From: Paracoccus sp. (in: a-proteobacteria)
GTDB lineage: Bacteria > Pseudomonadota > Alphaproteobacteria > Rhodobacterales > Rhodobacteraceae
DNA length: 5,473 nt
Assembly: GCA_018056045.1 (NCBI GenBank)
Contig: JAGPGI010000209.1
Coordinates: 1-5,473, forward strand
Reading direction: 5' to 3'
The notes beneath the pieces are model-generated. The model did no database searches. It had not been told where the DNA came from and saw only the letters and a list, made by a program, of their open reading frames with translations. Positions 1 through 4,019 of the stretch are shown here, one piece after another; position 1 is the stretch's first letter, and each line of letters begins with the position of its first letter. The position numbers and the translations under genes are program-made.

Positions 1-210
1 CTGCCCGAACATATCCGCCTGAGCCGCGCCGAGCCGGGCTGCCTGTCCTTTGAGGTCACTCAAAGCGACGATTCGATGATCTGGCGCGTCGAGGAGTGCT
101 TTGCCGATCAGTCTGCCTTTGACGCCCATCAGACACGCACGCGGGCCTCGGAATGGTGGCGTGCCACGGCGGGGATCCGGCGCGATTTTCAGATATGGCA
201 GGACGGATAG
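1..210 (+). CDS. ABM-domain (YgiN-like) monooxygenase, C-terminal part
   Basis: Reading frame 1 is open from the window edge to a TAG at 208-210, giving 69 C-terminal residues; the start lies upstream of the window. The visible protein contains LSRAEPGCLSFEV (8-19), IWRVEECFADQSAFDAH (27-43) and a downstream RT.ASEWW segment. This order is characteristic of the antibiotic-biosynthesis monooxygenase (ABM) fold: a strand after 'EPGC', then the W-x-V-E-x-F/Y-x-D...F..H core, as in YgiN-type putative quinol monooxygenases. Such proteins are small cytosolic dimers of about 95-110 residues, so roughly 30-40 residues are missing. Codon use is strongly GC3-biased like the rest of the window, unlike the DNA just downstream. 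It converges with the minus-strand operon. The substrate cannot be told: ABM proteins include quinol and polyketide oxygenases, haem-degrading enzymes and many of unknown role. The family call is fairly safe; enzymatic activity is inferred. Confidence 0.85.
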   Translation: MPEHIRLSRAEPGCLSFEVTQSDDSMIWRVEECFADQSAFDAHQTRTRASEWWRATAGIRRDFQIWQDG

Positions 211-217
211 GCTGTGG

Positions 218-352
218 ATGGGCACCATGAATCCGTTTACGGAGATGCGGCACTGCCTATACAAGGCTAACCCGCAGAACTTCGCACCAATGCTTACCGA
301 CCGGGCTCACAAAAATTTCGACGCCTGGATTGCTCGCCGTGAGCCCGAGTGA
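218..352 (+). CDS. Doubtful small ORF, 44 aa, unrecognised
   Basis: An ATG at 218 opens a 44-codon frame ending in TGA at 350-352; a second in-frame ATG at 227 would give 41 residues (MNPFTEMRHCLYKANPQNF...). A purine-rich AGGACGG at 200-206 sits 11 nt before the first ATG, far for a ribosome site and inside the stop region of the ABM gene. The codons (CTA, TTT, AAT, GCT, ATT, CGT) differ clearly from the GC3-rich neighbours, so this is either acquired DNA or not coding. The product has no signal peptide, membrane segment or motif that I recognise. A 9-bp inverted repeat (302-310/339-347) lies within its 3' half. It could be the tail of a decayed mobile-element gene. Treat it as a candidate only. 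Confidence 0.2.
   Translation: MGTMNPFTEMRHCLYKANPQNFAPMLTDRAHKNFDAWIARREPE
302..347. repeat. 9-bp perfect inverted repeat
   Basis: CGGGCTCAC at 302-310 is the exact reverse complement of GTGAGCCCG at 339-347, separated by 28 bases. The stem is GC-rich and could form in RNA from either strand, but there is no following T-run, so it does not look like a standard intrinsic terminator. It could be a bidirectional stem-loop between the converging genes, or the end of a small decayed element. Confidence 0.5.
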
Positions 353-355
353 AAG

Positions 356-388
356 GCCGTCTGACACACGGCTGGCTGTTTCACCAGC
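356..388. repeat. Two overlapping short inverted repeats
   Basis: GCCGT (356-360) pairs with ACGGC (368-372) across a 7-nt loop. GCTGG (371-375) pairs with CCAGC (384-388) across an 8-nt loop. The stems share bases 371-372, so they are mutually exclusive. ACGGCT at 368-373 recurs as a direct copy at 401-406. The stems are only 5 bp and no strong T-tract follows, so terminator function is possible but weak. Confidence 0.35.
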
Positions 389-420
389 TTCATCCAAACG
401 ACGGCTTTTGGGGGTCAGAC
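359..420. repeat. 7-bp inverted repeat GTCTGAC / GTCAGAC
   Basis: GTCTGAC at 359-365 is the reverse complement of GTCAGAC at 414-420, so the pair brackets 48 bases. Both copies are followed by ACA (GTCTGACACAC and GTCAGACACAT), so they also look like an imperfect direct repeat. The second copy is preceded by a G-run (GGGGGTCAGAC), a form seen at the ends or repeats of some mobile elements. That resemblance is from memory and is weak. Confidence 0.35.
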
Positions 421-426
421 ACATAG

Positions 427-441
427 CGTTACAAGGTAACG
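427..441. repeat. 6-bp palindrome with 3-nt spacer (CGTTAC-AAG-GTAACG)
   Basis: CGTTAC (427-432) and GTAACG (436-441) form a perfect 6-bp inverted repeat with a 3-nt centre. The shape suits a dimeric regulator's half-sites as well as a tight hairpin. It lies 47 bp beyond the 3' end of the UPF0434 gene and 217 bp beyond the ABM gene, where no promoter is expected, so an operator role is not supported by context. The AT content of the arms stands out from the GC-rich background. Confidence 0.4.
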
Positions 442-487
442 GATATGGGGGTGAAGCAGGCCTTGTCTTGGCAGCGGCCCGCCCCCC

Positions 488-688
488 TCACGCCTTGATC
501 TGGCGCGCCTCGTTCAGCAGCATGATCGGGATGCCGTCGCGGATCGGGAAGGCCAGACCGGCGGTCTCGGAAATCAGTTCCTGCGCGCGGGCGTCATAGC
601 GCAGGGTCGCATGGCTGACCGGGCAGACCAGCGCCTCGAGCATGTGGCGGTCAAATCCGCGATCTTGCGTTTCGGGGGTCTCACTCAC
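488..688 (-). CDS. UPF0434/Trm112-like small protein
   Basis: This gives 66 aa starting at GTG (686-688). The family core is clear: MLEALVCPV (16-24), then AQELIS (35-40), and the signature [13 protein letters not shown] (45-57) followed by NEAR (59-62). E. coli YcaR belongs to the same family. Trm112 proteins are small zinc-ribbon-like partners that stabilise and activate methyltransferases acting on tRNA, rRNA and release factors; bacterial UPF0434 members are far less understood. Here only one cysteine (C22) remains, so the usual CPxC zinc site is absent and metal binding is unlikely. The GTG is chosen because its GTGA overlaps the TGA of the preceding gene and a GAGGAG ribosome site sits 8 nt upstream. 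An internal ATG at residue 16 (641-643) would give a 51-aa form, shorter than the usual 60 or so. It is the last gene of its operon. The family call is strong; the function is inferred. Confidence 0.93.
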   Translation of the reverse strand: MSETPETQDRGFDRHMLEALVCPVSHATLRYDARAQELISETAGLAFPIRDGIPIMLLNEARQIKA

Positions 689-1323
689 TGGATCGTCTCC
701 TCATTGTCGCCGCCGCACAGCGCATATTCCATAAGCCCGTCCAGAAGCATGCGCCGCTCGGCCAGCGTTGCGCATTCCAGAAGCGCCTGTTTTTCCTCGG
801 GTGACAGGGGCAGCAGCATGGCCAGCGAATTCACCAGCATCTCGTCATCCGAGGCCTCGGCGGAATCCCAGTCGGCCGACAGCCCGCGCAGCGCAATATA
901 GCGCGTCAGCCGCGCCATGAACTGCGTGCGTTCAAACCCGGCGTCACCCTCGGCGTCGCGGGCCAGATCGGTCTCGTAGCCCGTCCAATCGACCTCGGCG
1001 CGCAGATAGGGGGTGAAGCCCGGCTGCACCTCGCGCAGCCGAAACCGCGACTGCGCCTTCAGCGAGATCATCAGCCGCCCGCCCTCCAGCTCGGCAAAGC
1101 CGACGATGCGGCCGGCGCAGCCGACGGCGGCCAGCGATTCCAGCCCACCCTCGGCCGGCTGGATCATGCCGATCAGCCGCGAGGGGGTCTTCAGCACATC
1201 CTCGACCATCTGCAGATAGCGCGGCTCAAAGATCTGCAAGGGCAGGCGCGTGCGCGGCATCAGGACCGCGCCCGGCAGCGGGAACAGCGGAATCGTCTCG
1301 GGCAGGTCGGGGCCGCGCGACAT
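685..1323 (-). CDS. LON peptidase substrate-binding domain protein
   Basis: This gives 212 aa from ATG (1321-1323). It carries the N-terminal (LAN/PUA-like) domain of Lon protease as a stand-alone protein: the signature [13 protein letters not shown] (11-23), [10 protein letters not shown] (27-36), VGCAGRI (67-73), and a C-terminal helical segment with [18 protein letters not shown] (166-183). No AAA+ ATPase (Walker) or Ser-Lys protease domain follows, so it is not a protease. At 212 aa its length suits alphaproteobacterial single-domain members. The role is unknown; in Lon this domain recognises substrates, so binding of unfolded or damaged proteins is a reasonable inference. No clear Shine-Dalgarno precedes the ATG, and the upstream cnoX stop is only 3 nt away (TGA-GCC-ATG), which points to translational coupling. 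The 3' end overlaps the UPF0434 start by 4 nt. No signal peptide is seen, so it should be cytosolic. Confidence 0.93.
   Translation of the reverse strand: MSRGPDLPETIPLFPLPGAVLMPRTRLPLQIFEPRYLQMVEDVLKTPSRLIGMIQPAEGGLESLAAVGCAGRIVGFAELEGGRLMISLKAQSRFRLREVQPGFTPYLRAEVDWTGYETDLARDAEGDAGFERTQFMARLTRYIALRGLSADWDSAEASDDEMLVNSLAMLLPLSPEEKQALLECATLAERRMLLDGLMEYALCGGDNEETIQ
697..702 (-). promoter_or_regulatory. Ribosome binding site for the UPF0434 gene
   Basis: On the minus strand GAGGAG lies 8 nt before the GTG at 686-688, inside the last codons of the LON-domain gene. It supports the GTG start over the internal ATG at 641-643 and suggests independent as well as coupled initiation. Confidence 0.7.
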
Positions 1324-1326
1324 GGC

Positions 1327-2238
1327 TCAGGCAAAGATCAGCGACGACAGCCGCCGGCGGCCTTTTTGCGCAATCGGATCGGTCGGCTTCAGCGCATCGA
1401 AAATGGTGATGAGCTGGGCTTTCGCCGCGCCCTCGTTCCAGTCGCGGTCGCGGCGGAAGGATTCCAGAAGCTGGTCGATCGCCGCCTCGATCTCGCCCGC
1501 CGCATGCAGCGCAGTCGCATAGTCGAACCGCGCCTGCTGGTCGGCAGGGTCAGACTCGACCTTGTGGCGCAGGTCGTCCAGCGGGCCGGCATCCTCGGCC
1601 TGACGCGCCAGTTGCAACTGGGCGCGGGCGGCCTCGACCGGGGCGGCGCCGGCAATGGCGGCAGGAACCTGCGCCAGCGCCTCGGCGGCCTGATCGGGAT
1701 GGCCCGCGGCCAGATGGGCGCGGATCAGACCGCCCCGGGCCTGCGGGTTTTCCGGCTCTTCGCCAAGAATGGCGGCAAAGGTCTCGGCGGCGTCTTCGGC
1801 GGCGCCTTCGGCCAGCATGGCCTCGGCGGCGTCAAGCGCCTCGGCCAGACCGCCATCGTCACCCCCCAGAGCCACCAGCTTTTCGACGAATTGCTTGATC
1901 TGGCTGGCCGGGACCGCGCCCTGGAATGCGTCAACCGGCTGGCCCTGGAAAAACGCATAGACGGTGGGGATCGACTGCACGCGCAGCTGGCCCGCGATCA
2001 TCTGGTTTTCGTCCACATTGATCTTGGCCATGCGGACGCGGCCCTTGTGGCGGGCGACCTCGGCCTCGAGCTGGGGGCCAAGGGTCTTGCACGGGCCGCA
2101 CCACGGCGCCCAGAAATCGACGATCACCGGAACCGTCATCGAGGCGTCGATGACATCGGCCATGAATGTCGCCTCGGTCACGTCCTTGATGATATCGGCG
2201 GGGGCCTTGTCGGTGGGGGCGGAGCCAAGCTCAAGCAT
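1327..2238 (-). CDS. cnoX: Thioredoxin-TPR co-chaperone, CnoX/YbbN type
   Basis: This gives 303 aa. Residues about 18-125 form a thioredoxin domain with VIVDFWAPWCGPC (38-50; active-site C47 and C50), the KINVDEN strand (72-78) and the cis-proline SIPT (89-92). Residues about 130-303 are alanine-rich helical repeats of TPR type (for example GGLAEALDAAEAMLAEG, then a later FDYATALHAAGEIEAA segment), ending in a tail with RRRLSSLIFA. The TRX-then-TPR order and the length near 300 match CnoX/YbbN, a holdase-type chaperone that protects proteins under oxidative or bleach stress and hands them to the folding machines. E. coli CnoX has lost the CxxC pair, whereas this protein keeps WCGPC as in Caulobacter-type homologues, so redox activity is plausible. 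The ATG at 2236-2238 has GAGGAA 5 nt upstream. It leads the operon with the LON-domain and UPF0434 genes. It is cytosolic, with no signal peptide. The symbol is by domain architecture, not by alignment. Confidence 0.92.
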   Translation of the reverse strand: MLELGSAPTDKAPADIIKDVTEATFMADVIDASMTVPVIVDFWAPWCGPCKTLGPQLEAEVARHKGRVRMAKINVDENQMIAGQLRVQSIPTVYAFFQGQPVDAFQGAVPASQIKQFVEKLVALGGDDGGLAEALDAAEAMLAEGAAEDAAETFAAILGEEPENPQARGGLIRAHLAAGHPDQAAEALAQVPAAIAGAAPVEAARAQLQLARQAEDAGPLDDLRHKVESDPADQQARFDYATALHAAGEIEAAIDQLLESFRRDRDWNEGAAKAQLITIFDALKPTDPIAQKGRRRLSSLIFA

Positions 2239-2243
2239 CGGAA

Positions 2244-2249
2244 TTCCTC
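2244..2249 (-). promoter_or_regulatory. Ribosome binding site of cnoX
   Basis: The minus-strand GAGGAA sits 5 nt before the ATG at 2236-2238. It is among the better Shine-Dalgarno matches in the window. It fits cnoX being the first gene of a unit that initiates on its own rather than by coupling. Confidence 0.65.
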
Positions 2250-2269
2250 ATACGGACGGGTTGTCCCCT

Positions 2270-2298
2270 AGATGGAGCAGGGATTGCGACGATGCAAG
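2270..2298 (-). promoter_or_regulatory. Weak RpoH-like promoter candidate before cnoX
   Basis: Read on the minus strand, CTTGCA (2293-2298) and CCATCT (2270-2275) are separated by exactly 17 nt, within the 61-bp gap between the 94-aa membrane gene and cnoX. A CTTG-type -35 with a C-rich -10 containing CAT resembles alphaproteobacterial heat-shock sigma (RpoH) promoters. The match to sigma-70 TATAAT is poor. It would give a short leader of about 20-30 nt. With one weakly conserved site in GC-rich DNA, chance is a real explanation, and cnoX may instead be read from the upstream operon. Confidence 0.25.
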
Positions 2299-2299
2299 G

Positions 2300-2584
2300 T
2301 CAGCGGCGATCACGGCGCGGATCGACGCAAAGCGGCAGGCCCGCCGGCAGGACCAGAACGGCACCCGCCGCGTAAAGCTGGCCCGTGCCCGCGCCGGTGA
2401 CGGTCACGCCAAATCGCCCCGAGGCATCGACCAGCCGCGCCGATTCGGGCAGGCGCGTCAGAAAGTCATGCTCCGGCAGCAAGACCAGCGCCGCCGGCGC
2501 CGCACCGGGAATGAACATGCCGCCCGCCATCAGCGCCAGCCAGCCAAGGGCCACGGCCAACGCATATGCGGCCAGCCGCGCCAT
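2300..2584 (-). CDS. Small hydrophobic protein, unrecognised (94 aa)
   Basis: This gives 94 aa from ATG (2582-2584). Residues 4-24 form a hydrophobic helix (LAAYALAVALGWLALMAGGM), either a signal anchor or a signal peptide with a possible cleavage near PGAAPA (26-31). A middle soluble part (37-68) contains PEHDFLTRLPESARLVD. A second hydrophobic stretch covers 69-86, ending in a cysteine (C86), and the C-terminus is basic (DPRRDRR). The product is probably exported or membrane-bound, with one or two membrane segments. I do not recognise the family. Codon use is GC3-rich like its neighbours, which supports a real gene. The start overlaps the preceding stop by 1 nt (TGATG) and no Shine-Dalgarno is visible, so translation should depend on reinitiation. 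It is the last gene of the FAD-oxidase unit and presumably shares its role. Confidence 0.75.
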   Translation of the reverse strand: MARLAAYALAVALGWLALMAGGMFIPGAAPAALVLLPEHDFLTRLPESARLVDASGRFGVTVTGAGTGQLYAAGAVLVLPAGLPLCVDPRRDRR

Positions 2585-3630
2585 CAGTAATCGTGGATAT
2601 GTTCAAGCCGCGCGCCGCCATCTTCCAGCTCGCGCAGGGTCGTTGAAAGCTCGGGCACCTTGACCGTGATCAGGTGGCGGAACTCTGGGCTGCCCTGCAG
2701 CGGAAAGGTAAAGATGGCGCCGGGATGGTCAGGATCGGGACTGATCGCGGTCAGCAGAATATCGTCATTTCCGGCGATCTCGACCATCTGGCCACGCTGA
2801 TCGGCGATGCGCTCAAGGATATGGGTCAGGGCGCGATAGCGGGGGGTTTCGATCTCGATCCCCTCGGGGCGGCGCTGGATGACCTTGATACCGGGGATGG
2901 CGGCCAGCGCCTCGGGGGTCATGCCGGCGACCACGGCGCGCAGGGTCAGTTCGTCCTGCCCCGTTGCCGCCACCGCCCCGGCGATCATCCCGGCGTAAGC
3001 GGCCTTGGCCCGGTATTCCAGACCCAAAGCCAGCCGCCGTTCGCGGTCGCGCAACTCGCTGCCTGCGGCGGCATCCAGCGCCTGCGCATCGCGGCGGAAA
3101 TCCCACAGATACCATGGCGTCTGCTGCAAAAAGGCCGCGTATTCGGCGGCCTGCCCCGCCGACAGCCGGTCCAGCGCGCTGTGATCCAGCCCGCGCGTCC
3201 ATGTCGCCGCGCGGCCAAGCGTTTCCTCATAGGCGGCCTTCAACGCCATCTCGGCGGTGAAGCTGATGCCGATGGTATAAAGCGTCATCTTGGATTCGGT
3301 GGTAAAGCCGCCATGCTGATCCGCCAGCGCGGTCAGCGGGCAAAGCGAGGACCAAAAGCCCGAGATCGCCTGGAAATAGCCGAAATCATGCGGATCGGCC
3401 TTGGCGATCACGCGGGCATAATCCTCATAGGCGTGAACGATGTGCCATTCGGGATAGGTGGTGAACGTGCGTTCCTCGGGCCGGGTCTGGCTGACGATCG
3501 GCTTGTGGTCCGGCGGCAGGGGCGTGCCCCGGCACATGGTTTCGTTGCGCAGGACCGGCAGCGCCAGCAGGACGGCGACCAGCAGGACCGCCAGAAGAAG
3601 CCGCCTTGTCCAGCGCCAGAGAACACTCAT
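2584..3630 (-). CDS. Membrane-anchored protein of unknown function (348 aa)
   Basis: This starts at ATG (3628-3630). Arginines at 6, 9 and 10 precede a single hydrophobic helix (11-27), after which the chain is soluble, so an N-in anchor with a periplasmic body is likely. It is not a lipoprotein: C33 lacks a lipobox. The first half holds a dense, probably conserved block: RTFTTYPEWHIVHAYEDYA (54-72), DFGYFQAISGFWSSLC (82-97), KMTLYTIGISFTAEMALKA (114-132) and YEETLGR (134-140), then TPWYLWDF (171-178). C33 and C97 are the only cysteines and could form a disulfide. The second half has GIEIETPRYRALTHILERIADQRG (257-280) and a beta-like C-terminus. The 'TYPEW..VHAYEDYA' block reminds me of conserved hypothetical proteins in other proteobacteria, from memory and without alignment. 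The start overlaps the upstream gene's stop by 4 nt (ATGA) and lacks a Shine-Dalgarno. The function is unknown; its location and coupling suggest a partner of the FAD oxidase. Confidence 0.88.
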   Translation of the reverse strand: MSVLWRWTRRLLLAVLLVAVLLALPVLRNETMCRGTPLPPDHKPIVSQTRPEERTFTTYPEWHIVHAYEDYARVIAKADPHDFGYFQAISGFWSSLCPLTALADQHGGFTTESKMTLYTIGISFTAEMALKAAYEETLGRAATWTRGLDHSALDRLSAGQAAEYAAFLQQTPWYLWDFRRDAQALDAAAGSELRDRERRLALGLEYRAKAAYAGMIAGAVAATGQDELTLRAVVAGMTPEALAAIPGIKVIQRRPEGIEIETPRYRALTHILERIADQRGQMVEIAGNDDILLTAISPDPDHPGAIFTFPLQGSPEFRHLITVKVPELSTTLRELEDGGARLEHIHDY

Positions 3631-4019
3631 TTACGCAGCCCCGCCGCCAGCGCGACACCCCCCAGCAGGATATGCGGCCCGCTGGCAAGGATCTTGAAGC
3701 CGAAGGGCAGGTCAAGCACCCCGTAATTGACGATCCCCAGATCCAGAAAGCCCGAGCCCGTCCACAGCCCCAACAGCCCGTCCAGCAGATAAAGCGCCCC
3801 GAAGATGCGCAGGAAAGTCCGCGCCGCACGGGTCGAGATCAGCGCCGCCGCCAGGGCCCACATCCCCGAGGCCAGATGCAGCAGGTCGTCAAAGACGTCC
3901 AGCGCGAAGACGCCAAAGACGCGGCCCTCGGCATCGGTCAGCCCCGGCACATAGTTCAGCGCCGCCGCTGCGAAAAGGATCAGCGCATAGACCAGCGCCA
4001 GCTTGCGGTGAAACCCCAT
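3627..4019 (-). CDS. Four-helix membrane protein, DUF4383-like
   Basis: This gives 130 aa. The ATG at 4017-4019 is chosen because it overlaps the FAD-oxidase stop by 1 nt (TGATG) and the protein then begins with a short basic stretch and a membrane helix; the open frame upstream to 4379 is only the antiphase shadow of the oxidase gene. Hydrophobic helices lie at about 6-22, 46-62, 69-88 and 111-127. The pattern LNYVPGL (21-27), VFAL.....LLHLASG (37-52), LRIFGALYLLDGLLGL (70-85) and GPHILLGGVAL (114-124) resembles DUF4383 and related small four-helix inner-membrane proteins. Histidines H48 and H116 sit near the starts of helices 2 and 4 in similar 'H-(I/L)-x-x-G' settings, as in an internal duplication. 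The family has no established function. A role as membrane partner of the FAD oxidase is inferred from the coupling. A G-run at 4024-4028 is the only ribosome-site candidate. Confidence 0.85.
   Translation of the reverse strand: MGFHRKLALVYALILFAAAALNYVPGLTDAEGRVFGVFALDVFDDLLHLASGMWALAAALISTRAARTFLRIFGALYLLDGLLGLWTGSGFLDLGIVNYGVLDLPFGFKILASGPHILLGGVALAAGLRK

Larger units (their letters stand above)
211..487. other. Convergent intergenic region of atypical composition
   Basis: This 277-bp stretch lies between the stop of the plus-strand ABM gene and the stop of the minus-strand UPF0434 gene. It is visibly richer in A and T than its flanks, for example around 308-320, 391-410 and 421-446. It contains several short inverted repeats (302-347, 356-388, 359-420, 427-441) and a 44-codon plus-strand ORF with codon use unlike the neighbouring genes. 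I see no tRNA cloverleaf, no complete transposase, and no hairpin followed by a T-run that would be a convincing intrinsic terminator on either strand. It could be a degraded mobile-element remnant, a bidirectional termination region, or both. Confidence 0.6.

Noticed and set aside
447..487. Possible terminator for the minus-strand operon (G-run 447-451 against C-run 482-487)
   Set aside because: The stem is only about 5 bp with a loop of about 30 nt and has no downstream T-tract on the minus strand. It is no better than chance in GC-rich DNA.
330..599. 89-codon plus-strand frame across the intergenic region and UPF0434 gene
   Set aside because: More than a third lies antisense to a confident family gene. 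There is no ribosome site or recognisable domain.
1366..2271. 301-codon open frame on the plus strand opposite cnoX
   Set aside because: It is an antisense shadow of the GC3-rich cnoX gene. The product is low-complexity (G, R, L, D-rich) with no domain, while the minus strand has a clear thioredoxin-TPR protein.
1964..2590. 208-codon plus-strand frame over the cnoX 5' end and the 94-aa gene
   Set aside because: It runs antisense through two genes and the promoter gap with an Arg/Gln-rich product typical of shadow frames.
3627..3630. Possible frameshift joining the DUF4383-like and 348-aa genes into one protein
   Set aside because: The ATGA overlap is a standard coupling arrangement, and each protein has its own complete N-terminus and membrane anchor.
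2674..3726. 350-codon open frame on the plus strand opposite the 348-aa gene
   Set aside because: It is an antisense shadow. It has a glycine/glutamine/arginine-rich product without recognisable motifs, whereas the minus-strand frame has an anchor helix, motif blocks and exact stop/start overlaps on both sides.
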